A stretch of DNA of 64,000 nt from Cryobacterium gelidum. Its GTDB lineage: Bacteria > Actinomycetota > Actinomycetes > Actinomycetales > Microbacteriaceae. Position numbers and translations under genes: made by a program. Where the stretch lies: contig NZ_SOHL01000025.1 in the NCBI RefSeq assembly GCF_004403985.1, forward strand, positions 568 to 64,567. Direction: 5' to 3'. Below are positions 24,327-33,093 of the stretch, piece by piece; the stretch's first letter is position 1, and each line of letters starts with the position of its first letter. The notes under the pieces were generated by a model that saw only the letters and a list, made by a program, of their open reading frames with translations, made no database searches and had not been told where the DNA came from.

Positions 24327-25859
24327 TCACGACCCGCGCGACCAGCGGCGCCGAGCGGCACCGATGCATAGGGCCAGGCCAGCCAGTCCCAGACCGGACA
24401 CGAACCATTCCACGCCCCGGCCAGCCGACATCGCCGGCGTGATGGTGTCGCTGAGCGGAACTGTCTGCACCATGGAACCCGCCGTGAAGGTCGGGAGGCT
24501 GTCCAGGCTTTGCCCATCGGGCGTGATGATGGCGCTCGACCCGACCGTGGAGATATTCACCACCGTACGCCCGGTCTCCAGCGCGCGGAGCCGGGCGATG
24601 GCTAGCTGCTGAACACTCTCGTCGGTCCGCCCGAAGTCGGCGTTGTTGGTTTGGGCGAGAATGATTTGCGCGTCATCGTCGATCATCTCGTGCACGAGCT
24701 GATCGTCGGCGATGTCAAAGCAAATTGCGATGCCCGCCAGAACGCCGTTGATGTCGAAAATATTATCGCGGGTGCCGATGCCGTAGTCCCGACCAATGAG
24801 GTCGATCAGTTCCGGCGCGAATGGCCGCCAGAAGGCCCGATCGGGCATATATTCCGCGAAAGGCACTGGGTGCACCTTGTCGTAGACGTCAACGGCTCCC
24901 CGACCGGCCTTCCAGAGCAGCGAGCTGTTGTAATAGGTGTCTCCCGGCTTGGTAATGGTGCCGGTGATGAGCGGAGCATCCATTTCGGTGCTGATGTAGT
25001 CGAGCACCTGCGCGGCCGGCTGCGACCGGGTGGGGTCGATGTCGCTCGCGTTTTCCGGCCAGACCACAAAATCGACCTTCTCGCCGATCAGCGGCAGGGT
25101 GGCCGAGGTGTGGTCCTGCAGAATCTGGCCCGGCGAATTCTCGGCGAACAGTCCGGCATCCGCGTTGCCCTGTACCGCAGCCAGTCGAACCTGGCCGCTG
25201 GGGATGGTCGGCCAGTTTGGGATGACGAGCGTGAGCGTGACGGCGCCGACGGCAAGGCCTGTACGCAGCATTCGGGCTAGATCGGGTTCCCTGAACAGCT
25301 GCACGGCGAGGGCGCTCAGCCAGACCATGATAAAGCTCAGCCCGGACAAGCCGACCCACGCCACGAGCGGTCCGAACGGGCTCTCCGACTGCGACAAAGC
25401 GACCCGGCCCCAGGCGAAGCCACCATACGGCCAGACCGCGCTGATCGCCTCCCGCGCCGTCCACAAACCGGCAACAATCACCGGCACGATGCCGAGCCGG
25501 CCCCAGACGCTCGGCCACACGCTGGGACCATGCCTCAACACGACGGCGGTGAGACCGAGCCCGACAGCGAAGAACAGGCTCTCCAATCCGCCGAGCGCGA
25601 ACCACGGCACGAGGCCCAGGTAGAGGGTGATCCAGACGATATGAATCAGCCAGAACGACAATCCGGCGACCAGTCCGACGAGTAGTCCGGTGGCGAGGCT
25701 CCGACCGACAAGGGCCAAGAGCATGAGCGCGACACCGACGGGCGCGAGGAACCACCAGTTTCGATCGGGAAAACCGGCATCGAGGATCGCTCCGCCACCG
25801 GCCGCGACGAGAACGGATGCCCACAGCGGCAGGCTGAACGCGCGCTTCCTCCCCCACAT
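24327..25859 (-). CDS. lnt: Apolipoprotein N-acyltransferase
   Basis: 510 residues with about six N-terminal membrane spans (to about 210) and a nitrilase-type domain. The catalytic triad is visible as Glu269 (WPENASD), Lys328 (YDKVHP) and Cys380 (AICFDIADD). Adds the third acyl chain to lipoprotein N-termini in the membrane. A final membrane helix lies near 475-500. It starts 6 nt after the helY stop and is the last gene of the pafBC-tatA-tatC-helY-lnt unit. A substrate lipoprotein (the FKBP-type protein) is encoded nearby. Confidence 0.95.
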   Translation of the reverse strand: MWGRKRAFSLPLWASVLVAAGGGAILDAGFPDRNWWFLAPVGVALMLLALVGRSLATGLLVGLVAGLSFWLIHIVWITLYLGLVPWFALGGLESLFFAVGLGLTAVVLRHGPSVWPSVWGRLGIVPVIVAGLWTAREAISAVWPYGGFAWGRVALSQSESPFGPLVAWVGLSGLSFIMVWLSALAVQLFREPDLARMLRTGLAVGAVTLTLVIPNWPTIPSGQVRLAAVQGNADAGLFAENSPGQILQDHTSATLPLIGEKVDFVVWPENASDIDPTRSQPAAQVLDYISTEMDAPLITGTITKPGDTYYNSSLLWKAGRGAVDVYDKVHPVPFAEYMPDRAFWRPFAPELIDLIGRDYGIGTRDNIFDINGVLAGIAICFDIADDQLVHEMIDDDAQIILAQTNNADFGRTDESVQQLAIARLRALETGRTVVNISTVGSSAIITPDGQSLDSLPTFTAGSMVQTVPLSDTITPAMSAGRGVEWFVSGLGLAGLALCIGAARRRWSRGS

Positions 25860-25865
25860 GTGGAT

Positions 25866-28325
25866 TCAGGCCACCGAGGAGTACGCGACAATGCCGCGAC
25901 GAATCGCGTCCATGGCCGCGCGGGCGGTCGGTCCGACCTCTGCATCACCGGCTATTGAGAGCTGGTCGAGCAAGTCGATGGTCTGTTTGGTCCAGCGCAC
26001 GAAATCGCCAGCGGCCATCTCCGCCTCGTAGAGCACGTCGCTCAGCGCCGCGCCGCGAGCCCACTTCCACATGGCCAGGCTGAGGCCGACCGCGAGCGGG
26101 TTGCTGCCCGGTAGTTTGTGGTCGCGTTCGAGGTCGTCGATGCGGCTCCATAGATCCTGGGTGTCGTCCAGTGCCGGACGGAACGGTCCCTTCGGCAGGT
26201 AGCGAGCATCGATCAGTCCTTCCTCGCGCCGAGGTTCGAAAACGAGCGCGCAGGCCATCGCTGCGAGGCTCGCAGCGTCGAGCTCTCTCCATAGGCCTCT
26301 GCGCAAGGACTCGGCCACGAGCAGGTCACGTTCGGCGTAGATGCGACGCAGGATGCGGCCGCTTTCACTGAGCGCAATCGTGCCACCGGCATCGGATTCG
26401 AGGTAGCCATAACCAAGCAGCACATCGGACACACGGTCGAAAACGCGGGCGATAGCTCCCGTGCGCTGCGAGATTTGCTGGTTGAGGCCATCCGTTTGCC
26501 GTTTGAGCTTGAACCAACGTTCCGCCCACCGGGAATGGGCCTCCCGGTCCGGGCAGTGGTGGCAGCCGTGGGCGCGCATCTGTTTGCGCAAATTGGCCAC
26601 TTCACGCTGGCGTTTGTCGCGTTCACCGCGCAGGGAATTATCGGCTTTGGTACCCTCGCGTTCCAGCTCGGTCAGGCGCCGACGAATCGAGGAGTATTCC
26701 TCGAAGTTACCGAGATGGCACGTCATGCTGGTCTCAAACCCGGCCAGGGACTCCTCCTGCTGACGCACCGAGCGGGCCAGGTCGACGACGGCCCGATCCG
26801 CTTGGAATTGGGCGAACGACGACTCCAGCACATCGCGGGTGCGGGCGACACCGAACTGGTCGATGAGGTTGACCGCCATGTTGTAGGTCGGCTTGAAACT
26901 GGAATTCAACGGATAGGTGCGCCGGGAGGCGAGTGAGGCCACAGCCTGCGGATCCAGCCCCTGCGCCCACTGGATGACCGAGTGGCCGAGGGTATCGATT
27001 CCGCGTCGACCGGCACGACCGGTCAGCTGGGTGTACTCCCCCGGAGTGATCGGCACTCGCGCCTCGCCGTTGAATTTCTCGAGCTTGTCAAGAACGACCG
27101 TGCGGGCCGGCATGTTGATGCCGAGCGCGAGCGTCTCGGTCGCGAAGACGGCTTTGACGAGCTTCTTCTGGAACAGCTCCTCAACGACCTCCTTAAACGC
27201 CGGCAGCAGACCGGCGTGGTGGGCGGCGACTCCGCGTTCGAGCCCGTCGAGCCACTCGAAGTAGCCGAGCACGCCGAGGTCTTCGTCTAGCAGTGTGCGA
27301 CAGCGGTCGTCGACGATCCGGCGAATTTCTTCGCGCTCGTGGTCTTGCGTCAAACGCACCCCGGAGCGGAGCACCTGCCGCACAGCTTGGTCGCAGCCGA
27401 CCCGGCTGAAGATGAAGAAAATGGCCGGCAACAGGTGTTTGCCGTCGAGCATACGCACGATGTCGCCACGATCCATTCGGCCGGCGTCAAACTGTGGTCG
27501 CTGTTTGTCGTGACCTCGATAACCCCCAGCGGATCCGCCCTGGCGGCCAGATCCCCGACCGCGCCCACCCGCCGAGCGCCCGCCCGCATGCGCAAGACGC
27601 ACGAGTTCTGGGTTTACCCGATGAGTGCCGATCAGGCCGGTGGAATCGAACAGGTCGAGCATATTGTTCTTAACGAGTACGTGCTGCTCGAGCGGCACCG
27701 GCCGCTCTTCAGACACGATTACGTCCGTATCACCGCGGACCGCCTGCAGCCAATCTCCAAATTCTTCCGCGTTCGACACGGTCGCGCTGAGCGACACCAT
27801 GCGTACTGGCTGCGGTAAATGAATGATCACTTCTTCCCAGACGGCTCCGCGAAAACGATCGGCGAGGTAGTGCACCTCGTCCATCACCACGAAAGCGAGA
27901 TCGGTCAGAAGATCGGAATCGGCGTAGAGCATGTTCCGAAGCACTTCGGTGGTCATGACCACGATGCGTGCCCCCGGGTTGATGTTGCTGTCTCCGGTGA
28001 GCAGCCCAACCTCATGTGCACCGTATTCGGCGACGAATTCCTGGAACTTTTGATTGCTCAGTGCCTTCATGGGCGCGGTATAGAACACTTTCGCGCGGGA
28101 CTGTTGCATCGCCAGATAGATGGCGAACTCGGCCACGATGGTCTTGCCAGCTCCGGTCGGCGCGGCCACGAGCACACTGTTACCGGCCTCCAGGCAGGCG
28201 CATGCCTCACGCTGGAACGCATCCAGCTCGAACTTGAGGCCGTCTTCAAATGCGCGCAGTTGTGGTTGGGCGGCCCGGGTGCGCGCGGCCGAATACCGTT
28301 CGGCTGGCGATTGCGTGTGCGTCAC
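25866..28325 (-). CDS. helY: Ski2/Mtr4-like DEVH-box helicase HelY
   Basis: 819 residues. An SF2 helicase with Walker A APTGAGKT (55-62), DEVH (149-152), SLSATVSNAEEF (motif III) and QLTGRAGRRGID (motif VI), followed by the long C-terminal DSHCT-like region. It matches actinobacterial HelY, which occupies the same place beside tatC in Mycobacterium. Probably acts on structured RNA. A Gly/Arg-rich insert (GGRSAGGRGRGSGRQGGS) near residue 250 may contact RNA. GTG 28325 has AAGGA 4 nt upstream. Confidence 0.93.
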   Translation of the reverse strand: MTHTQSPAERYSAARTRAAQPQLRAFEDGLKFELDAFQREACACLEAGNSVLVAAPTGAGKTIVAEFAIYLAMQQSRAKVFYTAPMKALSNQKFQEFVAEYGAHEVGLLTGDSNINPGARIVVMTTEVLRNMLYADSDLLTDLAFVVMDEVHYLADRFRGAVWEEVIIHLPQPVRMVSLSATVSNAEEFGDWLQAVRGDTDVIVSEERPVPLEQHVLVKNNMLDLFDSTGLIGTHRVNPELVRLAHAGGRSAGGRGRGSGRQGGSAGGYRGHDKQRPQFDAGRMDRGDIVRMLDGKHLLPAIFFIFSRVGCDQAVRQVLRSGVRLTQDHEREEIRRIVDDRCRTLLDEDLGVLGYFEWLDGLERGVAAHHAGLLPAFKEVVEELFQKKLVKAVFATETLALGINMPARTVVLDKLEKFNGEARVPITPGEYTQLTGRAGRRGIDTLGHSVIQWAQGLDPQAVASLASRRTYPLNSSFKPTYNMAVNLIDQFGVARTRDVLESSFAQFQADRAVVDLARSVRQQEESLAGFETSMTCHLGNFEEYSSIRRRLTELEREGTKADNSLRGERDKRQREVANLRKQMRAHGCHHCPDREAHSRWAERWFKLKRQTDGLNQQISQRTGAIARVFDRVSDVLLGYGYLESDAGGTIALSESGRILRRIYAERDLLVAESLRRGLWRELDAASLAAMACALVFEPRREEGLIDARYLPKGPFRPALDDTQDLWSRIDDLERDHKLPGSNPLAVGLSLAMWKWARGAALSDVLYEAEMAAGDFVRWTKQTIDLLDQLSIAGDAEVGPTARAAMDAIRRGIVAYSSVA

Positions 28326-28361
28326 GTGATCCTTAATAGTTTCTATGTCCGGGTCTGCGTA

Positions 28362-29156
28362 TTACAGCGCGAGTTCTTTTTCGAAAGCCAGCACTTTCTT
28401 AGCCGCCCGGCGATCGTGCAGCCAGGCGATGCCGTAGGCGGCAAAGTACAACATGACCATGGGAATGGCCAGCAAGAACATGGAGACAACGTCAGCTGCC
28501 GGGGTGGCGATCGCCGTGAAGAGCACGATGACCAGAATGGCGATCCGCCAGGATTTGATGATCGACGCCGCACTGATCACGCCGGCGAAGTTGAGCAGCA
28601 CGATGAAGACGGGCAGGACGAACGCAATGCCGATCGCCACGACGAGTTTGAGCACGAAGTCAAAGTAGCCCTGCGCATTGATGAATGCCGAATCCTCGGT
28701 GGGTGCGAAACTCGTCATGAGCTCGACTACGTGTGGGAGCACGATCCAACCCGCCGCACAGCCGGCCAGGAACAGGGGAATGGCCGTGAAGATAAACCCG
28801 AAGGTGTATTTCTTCTCGGTTCGGGTGAGCCCGGGCACCAGGAACGCGAAGACCTGGTACAGCCAGACCGGACTGGAAACAATCAGACCGACGTAGAGCG
28901 AAATCTTCAGTTTGAGGTCGAAGGCGCTCGTGATGTCGGGATAGTTGATCTGGGCGTTGCGATGCTGCGCATTGATGATGGCGTAAATCGGTTCGCGCAA
29001 CTGATCCCAAACGAAATCGGAGAGGAACCAACCGGCGATAGCGCCGACGAGAAGGCCAGCGGCCGCGAGATACAGGCGCTTGCGCAGTTCGATCAGATGC
29101 TGCCCCAGCGACATTTTCCCCGCTTCGGTCGCATTTCTGCGGTCGCGGACCGCCAC
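28362..29156 (-). CDS. tatC: Sec-independent (Tat) translocase subunit TatC
   Basis: 264 residues, six membrane spans. Receptor for twin-arginine signal peptides. The conserved N-terminus GQHLIELRKRLYLAA and the loop FLVPGLTRTEKKYTFGF are visible. GTG 29156 is 4 nt after the tatA stop; an ATG 14 codons in is an alternative start. Co-transcribed with tatA. Confidence 0.95.
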   Translation of the reverse strand: MAVRDRRNATEAGKMSLGQHLIELRKRLYLAAAGLLVGAIAGWFLSDFVWDQLREPIYAIINAQHRNAQINYPDITSAFDLKLKISLYVGLIVSSPVWLYQVFAFLVPGLTRTEKKYTFGFIFTAIPLFLAGCAAGWIVLPHVVELMTSFAPTEDSAFINAQGYFDFVLKLVVAIGIAFVLPVFIVLLNFAGVISAASIIKSWRIAILVIVLFTAIATPAADVVSMFLLAIPMVMLYFAAYGIAWLHDRRAAKKVLAFEKELAL

Positions 29157-29160
29157 CGGG

Positions 29161-29418
29161 CTAGGGCTTGACGGCGGGGTCGGCTGGGCCGGCCGCCGTC
29201 GGGCCGGACGTTGTCGATGCGTTGTGACCCGTGTTGCCGGTCGGCTGGGCCGGGGCGTTGGGATCCGGTTCGACGGCGTCGCTCTTGATCTCGCTCTTGA
29301 ATATCTTCATCGACTGGCCGAGGCTTCGAGCGAGTCCGGGGAGCTTGGGCGCACCGAAGAGTAGCAGTACGACGACGAGGATGATCAGGAAGTGCCATCC
29401 GGTCAGGTTTTGCAGCAT
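29161..29418 (-). CDS. tatA: Sec-independent (Tat) translocase subunit TatA
   Basis: 85 residues: one membrane helix (LIILVVVLLLFGAPKLPGLA), then the amphipathic helix (RSLGQSMKIFKSEIK) and a Pro/Thr-rich tail. Forms the Tat pore with TatC. I chose ATG 29418; the longer open frame to 29640 is a shadow over the adjacent gene. Spacing to tatC is 4 nt. Confidence 0.95.
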   Translation of the reverse strand: MLQNLTGWHFLIILVVVLLLFGAPKLPGLARSLGQSMKIFKSEIKSDAVEPDPNAPAQPTGNTGHNASTTSGPTAAGPADPAVKP

Positions 29419-29452
29419 GAGGTTGTGTCCTCTGTGTAAGCGGGCGTGTCGG

Positions 29453-29767
29453 TTAGCGGGTCTTGCGTACCAGTTTACCCCGGAGGATCCGCGCATCACG
29501 ACGAAGCTGCCGCCGGTGGGCGCGGTCCCCTCGACGTTGCTCGACGTTTTGGAACAGTACGGCCGAATCGGCGAACACTGCTGGAGTGAACAGAACGGAA
29601 TCGGGAACCCGATCGAGATCCACCGCCGAGACTTGATCACTGAGTGCTGCCAGTGCGCGCAGGGTGCCGAGCGATTTACGGTACAGCGTTATCGCGAACC
29701 AGCTGAGGACAGCGAGCAGAGTCAACGCCAGGCCAGTCCAGATGAGCAGCCACGACCACCACGGCAT
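29453..29767 (-). CDS. Small membrane-anchored protein of unknown function in the pafBC-tat operon
   Basis: 104 residues, not recognised beyond its position. One N-terminal membrane helix (about 4-28), then a mostly helical, charged cytosolic tail ending in a very basic stretch (RRGDRAHRRQLRRDARILRGK). It starts 3 nt after the pafBC stop and ends 34 nt before tatA, so it is part of the operon. Similar small membrane proteins are common at this place in related actinobacteria. Confidence 0.75.
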   Translation of the reverse strand: MPWWSWLLIWTGLALTLLAVLSWFAITLYRKSLGTLRALAALSDQVSAVDLDRVPDSVLFTPAVFADSAVLFQNVEQRRGDRAHRRQLRRDARILRGKLVRKTR

Positions 29768-29770
29768 GGG

Positions 29771-31936
29771 CTAATCCTTACTGGTCGGGGACTGTTCATC
29801 CCCGCCATATTGCGCAAGTCCGGCTTCAGCCCAGTCCAATACAGCCCGGCGAGATTCGGCCGGTTCGAGCACGGTCACGATGCCAGCGAGGCTGGTGACG
29901 AGGCGTTTGAGCGCGTGGTCATGAGCAACACGCAGGGTGGTGCGGGTGCGTGCGCCCGAATCGACCAACTCCGAACGTTCGGGACGGTAGTCCGCGAGCA
30001 ACGGCAGCGCAGCGGTTGCTAGCTCAAGCCGAACGTCGACATCGTCGGCGGAGGCCTGGAAGAGAGTATCGGGCAGCAGCACGTCAACCGGGTGGGCGCT
30101 GAGTCGCACGCCAGAGACGCGGGGGTCGCTCATACGGTCCAGACGGAAAGTTCGTACGGCTTCTCGCAAATGGCACCAGCCGCGCAGATACCAGTCGCTG
30201 TCGACGGATTCCAGGCGCAGCGGATCGACGACACGGTGTTCATGGGCGCCGCGAGCATTGAGGTAGTCAAATTCGACCTGCATCCCCGTGCTGAGGGCCG
30301 TCTGCACGATGTTGCGGGTGGTACCGCCGTCACGCTGCGCGACGGCGAGCTGGGTGGGCGGTGCGGATGCGCCACGGGTCAACTTGGCCATCAACGATGC
30401 GATGGCGTCGGTATCGGCATTGTGGGGAAGGGCCGACAGATACTGCAGGCCGGCGATGAGCGCCGCGGCCTCGCGGGCGGAGAATCGTGGGGAGTCGTCG
30501 ATGGCGACCTGGTGCGTGAGTACGATCCGATCATTCGTTTCGAATTCGTCCCACAAGATGTCAAACAGGTCGCCGTGCAAATACTGGCGTGTTTCTCCGG
30601 GGATGCCGGACAGCGCGATGAGGCTGACCAGGGCACGCACCCGCTCCGCAGTCAGTCCGAAGTGCGCGGCCACCTCGGTGACGGTGACTTGTCCCTGATC
30701 AAGAAGGTACGGAACGAGGGCAAGTAAGAGCGTGAGCTGGTCGCTGGCGACTCGCGCATGCGTGCCGGCTGGAGTGGTCGTCGCGTGCAGCGACGCAGTC
30801 CGGCTGCGCGGTAGGCGCCCAGACGGAGCAACCAAGAAGGTGGCGGCATGAGCGTCACGGGCGGCGACCAGTCGATTTCGCACGGCGGCCCGGAGAGCAG
30901 GAGGACTCTCGATGAACACTTCCGGGCCGAAGCCGGCCAGTTCGTCGGCAAGAATGTTCAAGTCGGTGAAGTGCAGAGTGCGCTCGGACGCCGTCGACAG
31001 GTCTACCGTGAATGCCGGGTTCTGCGCAGTTTGCCGGGCACCGAGCCGCACCTCGGCATCAGACCCGGGCGCGACGACGATGCGCGCGGTATTGCTGGCC
31101 CACAAAGCATCGAGCTCGGCGAGAGCCCGCGCGCCGTCGGTTGTGCCGTTGGCCGCGTTGCCGGTGCTGGTCTCGGTCGCTCCGGCACTGGTTGGAGTAG
31201 GAATCGCATTGGGTACCACTGCAACCGTGCCGACGATGCGGCCCAGCAGGAACGTGCGCGGCGCCTGAACAACCTCGTCCGTGGCATACAGATGCCAGCG
31301 GCCTTCGTGTTGTACGAGCGCGCGCGGAGTGACCACCCGACGGGCCGAATGCATCTCCCCCGGTTTGAGGTAGAGGAAGGCGACGACCTGCGCACGGCCG
31401 AGGGCCTTACTGAGCGGTTCAAAGCTCAGGTCTTTGGTGCGCAGCAGCGGCGCGTAACCGAGGAGCGGCTCGCTCGATTCCACACCGAGGGAGTTCAACT
31501 TCATCAGGGCCCGGCGGGATTCGCCGGACAACGATCCTTCCCGCCAGACCGTGCCAGCGAGCTTGAGCAGGGATACCTCGTCGGGAGTGAAGGTCACATC
31601 GGCGGGTAGGTCGTAGAGCCCCTTCGGAATTCGATACCGGAGGAAGTGGTTGCTTCCCGGCTCGTCCGCGGGCTCGATCGTTTCGAGTGGAATTCCCAGC
31701 TCACGGATGTCGTCCTTGTCGCGTTCAAACTGCCGCTCGAGACTGTCGTTGGATCCGGCCGACGAGTACCGCTGGCGGTAGCCCTGCACGTTGGCGAGGA
31801 TATCGGCCTTCGTCAGACCGGATTCCGTCGCGACCAAGGCCAGAACCAGGCTGAACAGTCGTTCAGGGGCCGTGACCGTCTGCGATTTGAGAACGGTCCG
31901 CGCGGTCGAATCTGGGTGCTGGGGCGTCGAAGTCAC
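29771..31936 (-). CDS. pafBC: Fused PafB-PafC WYL-domain transcriptional activator
   Basis: 721 residues, about twice the length of PafB or PafC. It holds two tandem HTH-WYL modules: the first with APERLFSLVLALVATESGLT (about 24-43) and a WYL domain to about 330; the second HTH at about 400-450, then a WYL region (VEFDYLNARG...DSDWYLRGWC). In mycobacteria PafB and PafC are separate and together activate the LexA-independent DNA-damage response; natural fusions are known in Arthrobacter. The GTG start has TAGGAT 6 nt upstream and no Shine-Dalgarno. Located beside FKBP without pafA. Confidence 0.93.
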   Translation of the reverse strand: MTSTPQHPDSTARTVLKSQTVTAPERLFSLVLALVATESGLTKADILANVQGYRQRYSSAGSNDSLERQFERDKDDIRELGIPLETIEPADEPGSNHFLRYRIPKGLYDLPADVTFTPDEVSLLKLAGTVWREGSLSGESRRALMKLNSLGVESSEPLLGYAPLLRTKDLSFEPLSKALGRAQVVAFLYLKPGEMHSARRVVTPRALVQHEGRWHLYATDEVVQAPRTFLLGRIVGTVAVVPNAIPTPTSAGATETSTGNAANGTTDGARALAELDALWASNTARIVVAPGSDAEVRLGARQTAQNPAFTVDLSTASERTLHFTDLNILADELAGFGPEVFIESPPALRAAVRNRLVAARDAHAATFLVAPSGRLPRSRTASLHATTTPAGTHARVASDQLTLLLALVPYLLDQGQVTVTEVAAHFGLTAERVRALVSLIALSGIPGETRQYLHGDLFDILWDEFETNDRIVLTHQVAIDDSPRFSAREAAALIAGLQYLSALPHNADTDAIASLMAKLTRGASAPPTQLAVAQRDGGTTRNIVQTALSTGMQVEFDYLNARGAHEHRVVDPLRLESVDSDWYLRGWCHLREAVRTFRLDRMSDPRVSGVRLSAHPVDVLLPDTLFQASADDVDVRLELATAALPLLADYRPERSELVDSGARTRTTLRVAHDHALKRLVTSLAGIVTVLEPAESRRAVLDWAEAGLAQYGGDEQSPTSKD

Positions 31937-31942
31937 GGTGTG

Positions 31943-31948
31943 ATCCTA
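31943..31948 (-). promoter_or_regulatory. Putative -10 element of leaderless pafBC operon
   Basis: TAGGAT (minus strand) ends 6 nt before GTG 31936. No Shine-Dalgarno is present. It would drive pafBC-29453-tatA-tatC-helY-lnt. Confidence 0.5.
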
Positions 31949-32027
31949 TCGTCCGAACCACACCGCACCCGCGGGACCACGGGCGCGACGGGTACGTCAC
32001 GCCCGACGGCGTGCAGCGTGTCGAAAA

Positions 32028-32966
32028 TCAGTTGATGCCAAGAATGTCCACGGCGTAAACCAGCGTTGATCCGCCGGGGACCTCGCCTTGCATGTCCGGA
32101 CCGTAGCCCAACGCGGGGGGAACAACCACAACAAGCTGGGAGCCGACGGTCTGACCAGAAATCGCGGTCGCCAGGCCGGCGGGCAGGTCGGTGAGAGGTG
32201 TCAACCGGGGGCTCCTGGTCGGCCAGGTGGATTCGAAGACCGTGTCCCCCTCCCACAGCACACCGGTGTAGTGGATTATGACCGTGGAGTCATCTTGAAC
32301 CTTGTCGCCCGCACCCTTTTTGAGCACGCCGACTTCCAAGTCTTTCGGCAGATCCCCGGAGGGAACGACGATGCCCGGAGTGCCGTTGGCATCCAGCACA
32401 ACGGCGGGAAGTCCATTGGCGACGGCCTGGTCAACTCCGTCGGCTTGCGGCAGGAAGGCCTTGACGATGTCCACAACGAGAACAAGGGAATCCGTCGCGG
32501 CGATACCAAGCTGGTCGTTGGCACCGATGCCGTCCTCCGGCGCAATCACAACCGCGACACGCCCACCTTCACGGGCACACACCAGACCGTCGACAATTCC
32601 GGGAAGGGTCGTGTCACCCAGAGCCAGGGGCATGGCCGTGCTTCCGTCGAAAGCGCTCACTTGAAGCGCAGCACCGGTGGTGCCGTTATACAGGTTCAAT
32701 TCAACGGAGACCATCTGGCCGGCAACGACCCTCTGCCCCGAACCCGCGATGACTTCGGTGCGCTGGGTGGTGGAGGACTTCAAAGGGGTCGGAAAGTGAA
32801 CGTCCGGAGCCGAGCCGAAGTCCCCGGTAACCGAGACCAAGTCCGAGGCCGGACCCGACGTGGCGCCGGTATCGCAGGAGGCCTGGCCTGTGCCGGGGCT
32901 GGCGCACGCGGTCAGTGCCGTCATCAGGAGGCCGGCGGTGACGATCAGCGCGGATGCTTTGCGCAC
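32028..32966 (-). CDS. FKBP-type peptidyl-prolyl isomerase, lipoprotein
   Basis: 312 residues from GTG 32966, which has GAAGGA upstream. Signal peptide VRKASALIVTAGLLMTALTA with lipobox L-T-A-C, so Cys21 is lipidated. The mature protein has a degenerate FKBP-like region (about 70-180) and a C-terminal FKBP domain (VIIHYTGVLWEGDTVFEST, VPPALGYGP, GSTLVYAVDILGIN). A foldase on the outer face of the membrane. It lies at the place where, in relatives, pafA sits upstream. A 124-nt spacer separates it from trmI. Confidence 0.9.
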   Translation of the reverse strand: MRKASALIVTAGLLMTALTACASPGTGQASCDTGATSGPASDLVSVTGDFGSAPDVHFPTPLKSSTTQRTEVIAGSGQRVVAGQMVSVELNLYNGTTGAALQVSAFDGSTAMPLALGDTTLPGIVDGLVCAREGGRVAVVIAPEDGIGANDQLGIAATDSLVLVVDIVKAFLPQADGVDQAVANGLPAVVLDANGTPGIVVPSGDLPKDLEVGVLKKGAGDKVQDDSTVIIHYTGVLWEGDTVFESTWPTRSPRLTPLTDLPAGLATAISGQTVGSQLVVVVPPALGYGPDMQGEVPGGSTLVYAVDILGIN

Positions 32967-33087
32967 AAGTCCTTCTTTCGGTACGGGGTTGCTGCAGCAT
33001 GGATCTGCTGCGCGGGTTGAGGGTGCGGGTGCTGGGGGCCAGATGGCTCCGGCTTCAGCGCGGTACAACCGAAACGGGCCGGGGCCT

Positions 33088-33093
33088 ATTCTA
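33088..33093 (-). promoter_or_regulatory. Candidate -10 element of the FKBP lipoprotein gene
   Basis: TAGAAT on the minus strand overlaps the trmI stop codon. It would give a leader of about 115 nt before the FKBP start, which has its own Shine-Dalgarno. Confidence 0.35.

Noticed and set aside
24651..25280. A 209-codon plus-strand frame opposite lnt
   Set aside because: Shadow of the lnt gene, no motif.
27819..29171. A 450-codon open frame on the plus strand opposite tatC and helY
   Set aside because: The composition (His/Asp/Arg-rich, no domain) and position opposite two conserved genes mark it as a GC-driven shadow frame.
32966..33091. A small pup-like gene in the trmI-FKBP gap
   Set aside because: I checked both strands of the 124-nt gap for an open frame ending in Gly-Gly-Glu or Gly-Gly-Gln and saw none.
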